Of a stretch of DNA of 64,000 nt, positions 45,439 to 54,320 are shown piece by piece. The notes below the pieces were generated by a model, which was not told the DNA's origin, searched no databases, and worked only from the letters and a program-made list of their open reading frames with translations. This stretch comes from Affinundibacterium baiyunense. GTDB taxonomy: Bacteria; Pseudomonadota; Gammaproteobacteria; Burkholderiales; Burkholderiaceae_D. The position numbers and the translations under genes were made by a program. Every line of letters begins with the position of its first letter. Position 1 is the first letter of the stretch. The stretch covers positions 186,001 through 250,000 of the forward strand of contig NZ_JAGSPM010000007.1 of assembly GCF_018139645.1 (NCBI RefSeq), written 5' to 3'.

Positions 45439-47064
45439 ATGCGTCTATTAATTAAGTTGACGTTTGCCTCATTGGCATTTTCTGCGCAAGCACAAATGCT
45501 GCAAGCGCCCATCGTTAAAGAACCCGTATTGCGAGCACATTTGGCATTCTTAGCCGATGATTTATTAGAAGGGCGAGGAACTGGGCAGCGTGGCGGTGAT
45601 TTAACTGTCGCTTATCTTGAAACGCAAGCAAAATTAATCGGACTACAGCCGCTGTATCCTCAGCTAACATCACCGTATCGACAAGCAGTCAAGTTGATCG
45701 GTTCACAAACATTGCCGTCCAGCCGAGTCCAGTTGTCGGTTGCTGGGCAGACGATTTCGCCTGAACTTGGGACTGAAGTATTGGTGAGTGCAACCAATGG
45801 AAGCACCCAAGGAATAATTAAAGCCCCAGTGGTATTTGTCGGCTATGGTGTGCGCGCACCAGAGGAGCAGTGGGATGACTATAAAGGGCAAGATCTGCGC
45901 GGAAAGTTTCTGATCATGTTGGCGAATGATCCGCAGCCAACAGCTGAACATCCTCAACGTTTCGCTGGGAAAGCCATGACTTATTACGGTCGTTGGACGT
46001 ATAAGTTTGAAGAAGCCAAACGACAAGGTGCGGCTGGTGTACTGATTCTACATACAACGGAATCTGCCGCGTATGGATGGAATGTGCCGCAGACTAGTTT
46101 TAGTCATGAGCGATTTAATTTGGCGGGTGCAGGAAACGCGGTTGAGGGTTGGTGGCGTGAAGAAAGTGCGAAAAGCTTTTTTCAACTTGCTGGTTTTGAT
46201 TTGGCAAGTTTGAGAGTGGCTGCTGAACGTAGTGATTTTAATCCTGTGCTATTGCCGGCACAAATTCAGATCAATTTGCTGAGCAAAGTGCGGCAAGTTG
46301 AGCAATTTAATGTGATGGGAATGGTGCCAGGCACTGATCCAAAATTAAAACATGAGGCGGTAATTTACTCGTCACATTGGGATCACTTGGGAATCGTTGA
46401 AGAGGTCGGCAAACCAGCACAGATTTGGAACGGTGCAATTGATAATGCAAGCGGAACCGCGGCTTTGCTAGCGATGGCGCAAGAAGCTGTGAGACGACCA
46501 GCTAAACGCACACAGCTTTTTTTGTGGCCAGCAGCGGAAGAGCAGTATCTACTTGGTAGTCTGGCTTATGTACGTGAACCAGCATGGCCTTTGAAGGATA
46601 CCATCGCAGATTTAAATTTAGATAGTATGAACTTTGTTGGCAAGACCAAGGATATTGGAATTGCAGGCAGTGAACGCAGCACACTTTATGATAGCGCAGT
46701 GAAAGTAGCGAAGAAAATGCAATTGGCAATTGCGCCTCCTGTACTCGATTTGGGTGGTGCTTTTTATCGTGCCGATCATTTTAGTTTTGCGCGGGTTGGT
46801 ATCCCCGCATTTAATGTTGGTTCTGCAGTTTTTTCTGGTGATGGCCATTTTCACTATCAACACGAACCAGAACAATCGGCAAAGAAAATGAAGCACTTTA
46901 AAAATGATTATCACACGCCACGTGATCGTTATGATGCTAGTTGGGATTTAGACGGTATGCAACAACAAGCGCAATTTACACTAGAGCTTGGATATGAATT
47001 AGCCAATGCGAAGACTAAACCAAAATGGCGTGTCGGAGATCCATTTGCAAAATTGCGCCCTTAG
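45439..47064 (+). CDS. Secreted M28-family zinc metallopeptidase
   Basis: An exported aminopeptidase-like protein of 541 residues: signal peptide 1-18 (FASLAFSAQA), a PA-type insert domain (about 110-240), then the M28 catalytic domain. The metal-binding set is complete: SSHWDH, NGAIDNASG, AAEEQ (Glu-Glu), NLDSM and DYHTPRD. Its likely task is cleaving peptides in the periplasm or outside. A strong terminator follows. Confidence 0.92.
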   Translation: MRLLIKLTFASLAFSAQAQMLQAPIVKEPVLRAHLAFLADDLLEGRGTGQRGGDLTVAYLETQAKLIGLQPLYPQLTSPYRQAVKLIGSQTLPSSRVQLSVAGQTISPELGTEVLVSATNGSTQGIIKAPVVFVGYGVRAPEEQWDDYKGQDLRGKFLIMLANDPQPTAEHPQRFAGKAMTYYGRWTYKFEEAKRQGAAGVLILHTTESAAYGWNVPQTSFSHERFNLAGAGNAVEGWWREESAKSFFQLAGFDLASLRVAAERSDFNPVLLPAQIQINLLSKVRQVEQFNVMGMVPGTDPKLKHEAVIYSSHWDHLGIVEEVGKPAQIWNGAIDNASGTAALLAMAQEAVRRPAKRTQLFLWPAAEEQYLLGSLAYVREPAWPLKDTIADLNLDSMNFVGKTKDIGIAGSERSTLYDSAVKVAKKMQLAIAPPVLDLGGAFYRADHFSFARVGIPAFNVGSAVFSGDGHFHYQHEPEQSAKKMKHFKNDYHTPRDRYDASWDLDGMQQQAQFTLELGYELANAKTKPKWRVGDPFAKLRP

Positions 47065-47115
47065 CGCTTCTCCTTGTCGCTAGTGCTTGCGTGGATTCTA
47101 AAGCTACCGCCAGAC

Positions 47116-47157
47116 AAAAAAGCTGCACAAGTTGGAGAACTTGTGCAGCTTTTTATT
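47116..47157. terminator. Bidirectional terminator between M28 and GntR genes
   Basis: AGCTGCACAAGTT (47121-47133) and AACTTGTGCAGCT (47138-47150) form a perfect 13-bp stem with A and T runs on both sides, between convergent genes. Confidence 0.95.
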
Positions 47158-47207
47158 TAAGTATTTGCTTTGGTCGGTAATGAACTATCTAAGCTCTCGA
47201 AGCTAGC

Positions 47208-47870
47208 TTATCCATTGATCACTTTGCGTGTGTACGACTCTAAGTAGTCCATTAAGTTATCAGCACCTTGTGCCGCAGCGGCTTCATTTCCATCTGCGAT
47301 ACCTTGCGCCAATAGCATATGGCAGCGTGCTGCTTCATGCATATCGCCTTCGTGCTGATACGCGTACCAGAAACGGCGACATTTGATGATCAGTGGGATC
47401 ACCGCGGAAACTGCTGAGGGATTACGGCAGGCTTCATGAATAACTTGATCTAGTGCCATATCGGCAGCCATAAATTCATCTAATTTGCCATGGCTGGCGG
47501 CTAACACCATTTGTTCGCCACAGGACAAAATACTTTCGCGCAATTGCGGATTGGCGCGTCTAGCGGCGCTGCCGGCGATGAGTTTTTCGATCACTCTACG
47601 TGTCTCGATCAAGGTCACGTGTTCGGCGGCCTCGATGTCTTTTACAATCAAACCTCGTCTTGGCAATTGCACGATCAAACCATTGGATGACATACGCATC
47701 AACGCTTCGCGTAAGGGTGTTCTACCAAGTCCTGTAATTTCAATTAGCTCAGATTCTACAATCGGTGCACCTGGCTTGAGTTGCAGGGTCACGATCATAT
47801 TTTCTATCGCATCATAAGCGATATCAGCGGCACGCATTTTGGCAGGAGTTGAGGCTTTAGTTGATTGCAT
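47208..47870 (-). CDS. GntR-family transcriptional regulator (FCD type)
   Basis: A 220-residue FadR-subfamily regulator: winged HTH (about 14-80, with GLGRTPLREALMRMSSNGLI) and an FCD ligand domain (about 95-215) with the metal-binding His pattern (MALDQVIHEACRN, RCHMLLAQGI). Such proteins sense organic acids or amino acid derivatives. It is divergent from the PAS-AraC gene. A short ATTG-N4-CAAT sequence spans its own start codon (47864-47875) and may be an operator; this is weak. Confidence 0.9.
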   Translation of the reverse strand: MQSTKASTPAKMRAADIAYDAIENMIVTLQLKPGAPIVESELIEITGLGRTPLREALMRMSSNGLIVQLPRRGLIVKDIEAAEHVTLIETRRVIEKLIAGSAARRANPQLRESILSCGEQMVLAASHGKLDEFMAADMALDQVIHEACRNPSAVSAVIPLIIKCRRFWYAYQHEGDMHEAARCHMLLAQGIADGNEAAAAQGADNLMDYLESYTRKVING

Positions 47871-48378
47871 ACAATGATTGTTGTGAAATTTATCATTGGA
47901 TTATAAGTTATTCGCCCCATTTTCCTCAATTTTCTTTTGAATTTATCCCCTTTTTTCATACAAAAAAAGCGACAAAGGAGTTTTTCGGTGTAACACAAGC
48001 GCTAGATAGCGGTGTTTTAAAGTAAATCTTGCTATTAAAGCAGTAAGTTCATGTAAGTTGGGTGAGATAGACAGATTTTGTAACTGAAGACTCTGACGTG
48101 AAGAGTAGAAGAAATTACCGCTAGACTCCATTCGCACTAGCAATATGAAGGAAAGTAGATTCACGAAAGCATTTCAGATAAGCGCTTACATCAGGATGAT
48201 TGGTATGTGTGTATTTGTCTTAATTTGGCGATGTTTGTTGCATTCAAGTTACTCAATTTAACTAATTTGGGATAATATAAATTGAAATTTAAATAATGAT
48301 TTGTGCGCTTGGTATTTGCGCGTATTTTATGAATATATGCGTCATATGCGGTACTTATATTAAACTTGGTTCTTATTT
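47871..48378. promoter_or_regulatory. 508-bp divergent regulatory region
   Basis: This gap between gntR-type and AraC-type regulators has no credible gene. The right part (about 48260-48370) is very AT-rich, with several TATAAT-like boxes, and likely holds the AraC-gene promoter. The left part has a poly-T tract on the complement. No clear operator repeats were identified. Confidence 0.5.
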
Positions 48379-49170
48379 ATGTCACAAAATACTATGCGAA
48401 CTAAATTGAGTTTGATTGAAAACTCTGGAAAACAACTTTTAGCCAATCATATTGCGGATGTGTTCTTTGTTGAACCCTTGTTTGATGCAATGCCAGATTT
48501 GGTTTTTTTTGTTAAAGACACACAAGGTCGTTATGTGGTGGTCAACCAAACCCTGGTGTCGCGTTGCGGCTTTAAAGATAAAGAGCAACTAATCGGGCGT
48601 ACCGCAGCAGAGGTTTTTCCTGCATCTTTAGCAGAAAGCTACAGTGAACAAGATGAGCTTGTTTTGCAAAAAGGCTATGATGTTAAAGATCAGCTAGAAC
48701 TTCATTTGTATCCAGATCGTGATCCTGGCTGGTGCCTTAGCAATAAAATCGCGCTGCGCGACAAAAATCATCAAATTATCGGTTTATGCGGTACTTCACG
48801 CGATTTGGGTATGCCAGATCAACGACATCCGGTTTATCACCGAATTGCTGCAGCGGTTCGGCACATACATACGCATTTTGGTGAAAACGTACCGATGGTG
48901 GAGTTAGAACAAATTACCAATTTATCGGTGGCACAAATTGAGCGTTACTTCCATAAGATTTTTTCATTAACGCCGCGTCAATTCATGATCAAGGTGAAGC
49001 TAGATGCTGCGACGGCAATGCTGGTTGATCGTCAGCGCAGCATTACTGATATTGCCGCAACTTGTGGTTATCAAGATCACAGTGCATTTTCTAGAATGTT
49101 TAAATCGACGGTTGGTATGACACCTTCTGAATACCGAGAAGTGTTGTTGTCAACAACAAAGTGCGAGTGA
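48379..49170 (+). CDS. PAS domain AraC-family regulator
   Basis: A 263-residue transcription factor: an N-terminal PAS domain (about 35-145, with AMPDLVFFVKDTQGRYVVVN) and a C-terminal AraC HTH pair (about 155-258, AATCGYQDHSAFSRMFKSTVGMTPSEYR). The PAS-AraC build is known from regulators of hydroxyproline and amino acid catabolism, often with a FCD-type GntR neighbour, as here. No such catabolic genes lie beside it in this window; the nearest are two amidohydrolases. A terminator follows. Confidence 0.9.
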   Translation: MSQNTMRTKLSLIENSGKQLLANHIADVFFVEPLFDAMPDLVFFVKDTQGRYVVVNQTLVSRCGFKDKEQLIGRTAAEVFPASLAESYSEQDELVLQKGYDVKDQLELHLYPDRDPGWCLSNKIALRDKNHQIIGLCGTSRDLGMPDQRHPVYHRIAAAVRHIHTHFGENVPMVELEQITNLSVAQIERYFHKIFSLTPRQFMIKVKLDAATAMLVDRQRSITDIAATCGYQDHSAFSRMFKSTVGMTPSEYREVLLSTTKCE

Positions 49171-49481
49171 TGTTGTATTTTGTTAGTTCCCGCATTTGAT
49201 CTTTCCGCTCGCCATTGAGCACGCATACAATCAATTTAATTTTCTACATGATGGTTTGGGAAACAGGGAATTTATTCCCTGTTTTTATGTCCAAAGACGC
49301 TTTGCAATATTTGGTGATCTAGCTAAATTATTGTTTACGTAGAAAAAATCAAAACGGATCATCGCTCGGTTTCTTCGCCTTGATCTGGCAATTTATTTTA
49401 TTCATGATTGACTACATGATTCACCCAACACTAAGTTCAGTGAATGGGTTTCGTGATTTTGCTTCCAATTGAGGAGACTAT
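49171..49481. other. 311-bp gap before the amidohydrolase genes
   Basis: It contains the terminator of the AraC gene (49261-49287), then AT-rich sequence. TGAGGAGAC lies about 9 nt before the amidohydrolase ATG and makes a strong ribosome binding site. No gene is visible. Confidence 0.5.
49261..49287 (+). terminator. Rho-independent terminator after the PAS-AraC gene
   Basis: AAACAGGGAAT and ATTCCCTGTTT form an 11-bp stem with a very tight loop, followed by T residues. It lies 90 bp past the stop codon. Confidence 0.85.
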
Positions 49482-52400
49482 ATGCAAGTTCGTTGGCGAC
49501 TAAAGCCTGTTTCTGTTTTTATTTTGAGTGCACTGAGTTTGGCATCAATCGGTGCCAGTGCCCAAATCTCTACCTCGAGAGTGGAAGGGCTGCGTGAAAG
49601 TAATCCGCGTTGGCACGCCTTGACGGGGGCGCGACTGGTGGTCGCTCCGGGTAAAGTGATCGAGAATGGCACTTTAGTGTTGCGTGATGGCGTGATTGTT
49701 GCAGCTGGACCCAATTTGCCAGTACCGAATGGTGCAAAGGTCTGGAAATTAGAAGGTAGGACGGTTTATCCCGGCTTTATCGATATGGCGAGCACGGTCG
49801 GCGTGCCAGCGGGATTGTTACCTGCGCCAGTCGTCTCTGGACCAGCCGCTGCAGCGCGGCCGCCAGCACAAAGAGTTTTAAATAGTCGCGCGTTAGCCAG
49901 TGAGAATTTCCGTGTTCGTCCGGAACAAGATGTTGCTAGTCAATTAGAGCTACGCGCTGATGAAATAAAAGCAGTGCGTGAACTTGGTTTTACCACTGTG
50001 TTGGCGGCGCCAAGTGCTGGTATTTTCCGCGGACAAAGTGCTTTGCTAAACTTAAATGGGAACGACAACGCAAAATCAGTCGTGCTCAATGCGCGCGTTG
50101 CACAGCACATGGCGAATGAGTTGGAATTTGGGCGTGGTGCGGGTTATCCAGGTTCATTGATGGGCGTAATCGCACAGGTTCGACAAACTTTTTATGATGC
50201 TCAATGGTATCAACGTGCGACCGAGAGTAAGTTAAAGCAAGAGCGTCCTCAATTGAATGAGTCGCTAGATGCTTTAAAACCTGTACTCGCAGGCCGGCAA
50301 CCGATTATCTATGCAACCGACAATGAACAAGCGTATCAACGCGTTGCCAAAATTCGTGATGAATTTAAACTGCGCGTTATTTTGCAGGGCAACGGTTATG
50401 AATATCGTCGGACTCAGCATTTGAAATCCGGCGGCATGCCTGTCATCGTTCCTTTGTTGTTCCCGAATGCACCGGAAGTCGACAATCCAGATATGTTGCT
50501 TGATACCTCGTTAGAGGCGATGCAGCATTGGGAACAAGCACCAGCAAATCTTGCCATGTTGGATAAAGCAGGCGTTGAATTTGCGATTACCTCAGCTGGC
50601 TTAAAAGATCCTAAAAAGGATTTTTGGAATCGTCTACGTCAAGCGATTCGCCGTGGCTTAAGTGTCGAGCAGGCATTGGCGGGTTTAACTACGACGCCAG
50701 CGAAATTACTCGGTGAGCAAAAGCGACTCGGTAGTTTGACCCCTGGCCATTTAGCGAATTTGGTGGTCAGCAATGGCGATATGTTTAGTGATGATAAAGC
50801 GAATATTGAGATCACTTTTGTTGATGGCAAAGCTTTCGTGACCGAACACTACAATCGATTCGAATTGCGTGGCAGTTGGAATGTCAGCAGCAATGGCAAA
50901 TCACAAGTCTGGAATATCACAGGCAACGCTGCAAAGCCTATGCTAAATATCGATGGCGTGAATGTTGATCTGAGCTTACGTGATAATCAATTATTGGCAC
51001 GTTATGGCGATACAGCGATTATCGCCGAAGGACGTGGAGATCAATTGACTGGCACGATACAACAAGGGCAGGGCAAAGCGCTTAGTTGGAGTGCGACACG
51101 CGTGAAAGCCGTTACCGCCGACACCACGCCAGCAAAAGTAGAGAAAGCCGCCGCTGCATGGAATCAACTGTATCCAGCTGGACCATATGCAATCAATGCA
51201 CCAGAACGTCCAGGCGCGGTGTTAATTAAAAATGCAACGATTTGGACCAGCGGAAAAGCTGGCAAGTTAGAGCAAAGTGATATGTTGGTCGTCAATGGAA
51301 AAATCAGCGCAATTGGTAAAGACTTAAAGGCACCAGCGAATACTGAAATCATTGATGCCAGCGGCAAACACCTCAGCCCAGGTATTATCGATGCGCATTC
51401 TCATACTGCAATGATGCAAGGTGTGAATGAGGGGAGTAGTTCGATTACTGCTGAAGTTCGTGTTGGCGATGTGATTGATGCAAGTAGTATTAATATTTAT
51501 CGCCAGTTAGCAGGTGGTGTTACGACCGCCAATGTGTTGCATGGTTCTGCCAATACTATCGGTGGACAAAATCAAGTGATCAAGATGCGTTGGGGTTCAG
51601 ATGCAGAAGGCTTGAAATTGGATGGTGCATTCCCTGGAATCAAATTCGCACTGGGTGAAAACGTCAAGCAATCGAATTGGGGTAATGAGGCAACTGGACG
51701 CTACCCGCAAACGCGTATGGGCGTTGAACAAATCTTGCGTAGTGGATTCTTGGCGGCACGTGAATACAAAGCTGAGCGCGAAGCGTGGCGTAAATCACCC
51801 ACCACGATGGTTGAACCACGACGTGATTTGCAAATGGATACCTTGGTCGAACTGCTTGACCGTAAGCGTATGATCCATATCCACTCTTATCGTCAAGATG
51901 AGATTTTAATGTTTGCACGTGTAGCAAAAGAGTTTAATTTATTGGTCGGCACTTTCCAACACGTGATGGAAGGTTACAAAGTGGCTGATGAAATCGCTGC
52001 GCTCGGTGCTGGTGGCTCTACTTTCTCCGACTGGTGGGGCTACAAAATGGAAGTGAGCGACTCAGTTCCTTTCAACGGTGCTTTGATGCATAAAGCAGGC
52101 GTGGTCACGAGTTTCAATTCGGATAGTGATGAATTAGCTCGACACCTCAACACAGAGGCAGCGAAAGCAGTGAAATATGGTGGCTTGTCTGAAACTGAGG
52201 CATTGAAATTTGTCACCTTAAATCCAGCAAAACAATTGAAAATTGATGACAGAACCGGTTCTTTAGAAGTTGGTAAAGATGCAGACTTCGTGATCTGGAA
52301 CACCAGTCCATTGTCTACCTTTAGTCGCGCTGAACAAACATGGATTGAAGGTCGTCGTTATTTTGATTTGGCAAGTGATGCGCGTCTGCGTCAACAGGCG

Positions 52401-52640
52401 CAAGAAGAACGTCAACGTATTGCATCTAGCGTTATTGCTGCGCGTACGCCCCAAGCGGCAGCTGCCAATCGCGCCAAAGATGCGATTTCAGAGAAAGTTA
52501 GCGCACCAAAATCAGCAGCTGAAATGTTAGAAGCGAATCGCGCTTATTTGGAGTTGCAACATTGGATGCACATGCTCAGTAAGCATCGCACAGGATATTG
52601 GGTGGGTGCTGAAGAACACGAATGTACAGGAGCAGAATAA
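49482..52640 (+). CDS. Large secreted amidohydrolase with two amidohydrolase-like halves
   Basis: A 1052-residue exported protein (signal peptide about 1-28, ending ASA). The N-terminal half (about 45-460) has the amidohydrolase beta-sandwich plus barrel but lacks the HxH metal motif (PGFIDMAS). The C-terminal half (about 580-960) has the complete set: HSH at 639-641 (IIDAHSHTAM), a lysine in PGIKFALGENVK, IHSYR, TFQHVMEG, and NSDSDE. It is therefore active at one site. The substrate is unknown; family members act on dipeptides and cyclic amides. It overlaps the next gene by 1 nt (TAATG). Confidence 0.88.
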   Translation: MQVRWRLKPVSVFILSALSLASIGASAQISTSRVEGLRESNPRWHALTGARLVVAPGKVIENGTLVLRDGVIVAAGPNLPVPNGAKVWKLEGRTVYPGFIDMASTVGVPAGLLPAPVVSGPAAAARPPAQRVLNSRALASENFRVRPEQDVASQLELRADEIKAVRELGFTTVLAAPSAGIFRGQSALLNLNGNDNAKSVVLNARVAQHMANELEFGRGAGYPGSLMGVIAQVRQTFYDAQWYQRATESKLKQERPQLNESLDALKPVLAGRQPIIYATDNEQAYQRVAKIRDEFKLRVILQGNGYEYRRTQHLKSGGMPVIVPLLFPNAPEVDNPDMLLDTSLEAMQHWEQAPANLAMLDKAGVEFAITSAGLKDPKKDFWNRLRQAIRRGLSVEQALAGLTTTPAKLLGEQKRLGSLTPGHLANLVVSNGDMFSDDKANIEITFVDGKAFVTEHYNRFELRGSWNVSSNGKSQVWNITGNAAKPMLNIDGVNVDLSLRDNQLLARYGDTAIIAEGRGDQLTGTIQQGQGKALSWSATRVKAVTADTTPAKVEKAAAAWNQLYPAGPYAINAPERPGAVLIKNATIWTSGKAGKLEQSDMLVVNGKISAIGKDLKAPANTEIIDASGKHLSPGIIDAHSHTAMMQGVNEGSSSITAEVRVGDVIDASSINIYRQLAGGVTTANVLHGSANTIGGQNQVIKMRWGSDAEGLKLDGAFPGIKFALGENVKQSNWGNEATGRYPQTRMGVEQILRSGFLAAREYKAEREAWRKSPTTMVEPRRDLQMDTLVELLDRKRMIHIHSYRQDEILMFARVAKEFNLLVGTFQHVMEGYKVADEIAALGAGGSTFSDWWGYKMEVSDSVPFNGALMHKAGVVTSFNSDSDELARHLNTEAAKAVKYGGLSETEALKFVTLNPAKQLKIDDRTGSLEVGKDADFVIWNTSPLSTFSRAEQTWIEGRRYFDLASDARLRQQAQEERQRIASSVIAARTPQAAAANRAKDAISEKVSAPKSAAEMLEANRAYLELQHWMHMLSKHRTGYWVGAEEHECTGAE

Positions 52641-54052
52641 TGAATCAATTACAAAATCGTTTCTCTGCCAGTTCAACTCTACAATCAAAAAATATGATGA
52701 AGAAAACTTCACTCTCACGTCGTTTCACTATTGCATTTGGTGCTAGCGTATTTTTAGCTTTTAGTTCGAGTATTGCTCAAGCATCCGACAATGTTCCTGC
52801 AGCAGCGCAGAAAACACCTTTGTTATTTAAAGGTGCAACCTTGCATACCGTCAGTGGTGAATCGATTGCCAATGGCAATATGTTGGTGGATAAAGGGAAA
52901 ATTGTCGCGTTAGGCTCACAGCTGACGGTCCCAGCTAATGCAAAAGTAATCGACGTGAGTGGCAAGCATATTTACCCCGGCATGATTGCCGCAAATACGG
53001 TGATGGGACTAGCCGAAGTACAGTCCGTTCGCGCAACTTTAGACTATGCGGAAGCAGGTGCAATAAATCCAAATGCACGTGCTTTAGTTGCGGTCAATCC
53101 TGATTCAGAATTAATTACCACGGCACGAGCAAACGGCGTATTAGCCACTTTATCGGTACCAAACTCACCGGCGGGCTTAATCAATGGCACATCGGCATTG
53201 ATTCAATTGGATGGCTGGACTTGGGAAGAAATGTCGGTGCAATCTGAAGTTGGTTTGCACATCAGTTTGCCAAATTTGCGCTTTAATCCTGAGTTGTTTC
53301 CTGCACCATTTGATTCTCGCTTAGAGGAAATTCGTAAAGCGAGTGCACAGCGTTTAAAAATGTTGGAAGACGCTTTTGATTCTGCAATCGCGTATCGCGA
53401 AGCGCGCGCACAAAATGATGGCACCAAGATTGATGTGCGTTGGGAGGCGATGCTGCCAGCCATTGCAGGAAAACGTCTGGTGTTTTTCCACGCGCAAGAT
53501 GTGAATCAAATTCGTTTTGCCCTTAATTTCGCCAAGCGCTATCAATTGAAAGCGGTGATTGTTGGTGGTGCCGATGCGCCTGAGTTAGCGGATCTACTCA
53601 AGCGACAGCAGGTACCGGTTATTGTGACTGGTATCCATAAATTGCCTATGCGTCGTGGCGCGGATTATGACGCTTACTACACCGTTGCTGCGAAGTTAGC
53701 CCAAGCTGGCGTGCAATTTTGTATCGCTAGAGCAGGTACCGATGATGATGCGCCAAATGAGCGTAATTTGCCGTATGAGGCAGCAGTAGCTGCTACTTTT
53801 GGTTTGGACGTGAAAGAAGCTTTGAAGGCGATTACTTTGTATCCTGCACAGATACTTGGTGTCGCTGACCAATTGGGTTCCTTAGAGGCAGGGAAGTTTG
53901 CGAATTTCTTTGTCACCAATGGAGATCCTTTGGAAACGACAACGCAAGTTGAACAAGTCTATATTCAAGGTCGGGCAGTCGATACAAGTACCAAACAATC
54001 TCGTTTAACCGAGAAATATCAGCAGAAGTATTTGCAAAAGATACAGCCTTAA
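52640..54052 (+). CDS. Secreted amidohydrolase-like protein lacking metal ligands
   Basis: A 470-residue exported protein with a long N-terminal region (signal segment about 30-50, ending IAQAS) and an amidohydrolase-like fold: GKHIYPGMIAANTVMGLAE has no HxH, where active enzymes have HxH. The C-terminal ITLYPAQILGVADQLGSLEAGKFANF is typical of the fold. The start ATG 52640 sits in the previous stop codon and has AGGAG upstream, so coupling is likely. A non-catalytic partner or a divergent enzyme is inferred. Confidence 0.85.
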   Translation: MNQLQNRFSASSTLQSKNMMKKTSLSRRFTIAFGASVFLAFSSSIAQASDNVPAAAQKTPLLFKGATLHTVSGESIANGNMLVDKGKIVALGSQLTVPANAKVIDVSGKHIYPGMIAANTVMGLAEVQSVRATLDYAEAGAINPNARALVAVNPDSELITTARANGVLATLSVPNSPAGLINGTSALIQLDGWTWEEMSVQSEVGLHISLPNLRFNPELFPAPFDSRLEEIRKASAQRLKMLEDAFDSAIAYREARAQNDGTKIDVRWEAMLPAIAGKRLVFFHAQDVNQIRFALNFAKRYQLKAVIVGGADAPELADLLKRQQVPVIVTGIHKLPMRRGADYDAYYTVAAKLAQAGVQFCIARAGTDDDAPNERNLPYEAAVAATFGLDVKEALKAITLYPAQILGVADQLGSLEAGKFANFFVTNGDPLETTTQVEQVYIQGRAVDTSTKQSRLTEKYQQKYLQKIQP

Positions 54053-54127
54053 GGTCTTTTCAATAAGCTTAATTAATATGAGTTAGATTCGCTTGATCGT
54101 TTGCTTAGATTGGCGATCTTTGCGTTT

Positions 54128-54180
54128 AAAGCCCCTAGCATTTTTATGGTTCCAATAAATGCTAGGGGCTTTTTGTTTTT
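54128..54180 (+). terminator. Rho-independent terminator after the amidohydrolase operon
   Basis: AAAGCCCCTAGCATTT (54128-54143) pairs with AAATGCTAGGGGCTTT (54158-54173), followed by T-rich sequence. The 16-bp stem is perfect. Confidence 0.95.
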
Positions 54181-54320
54181 TGAGACGGAATGCTCGAACT
54201 TTGATTTACTTTCGTGGCGTCTAAAGCTTGTCTGTGAGAAACTATTGAAAATTATATTGAATCCGTATTTTTGAATAGTCAGAATAAACTATCCCGATTT
54301 ATTTTTGGTATTAAATAAAT

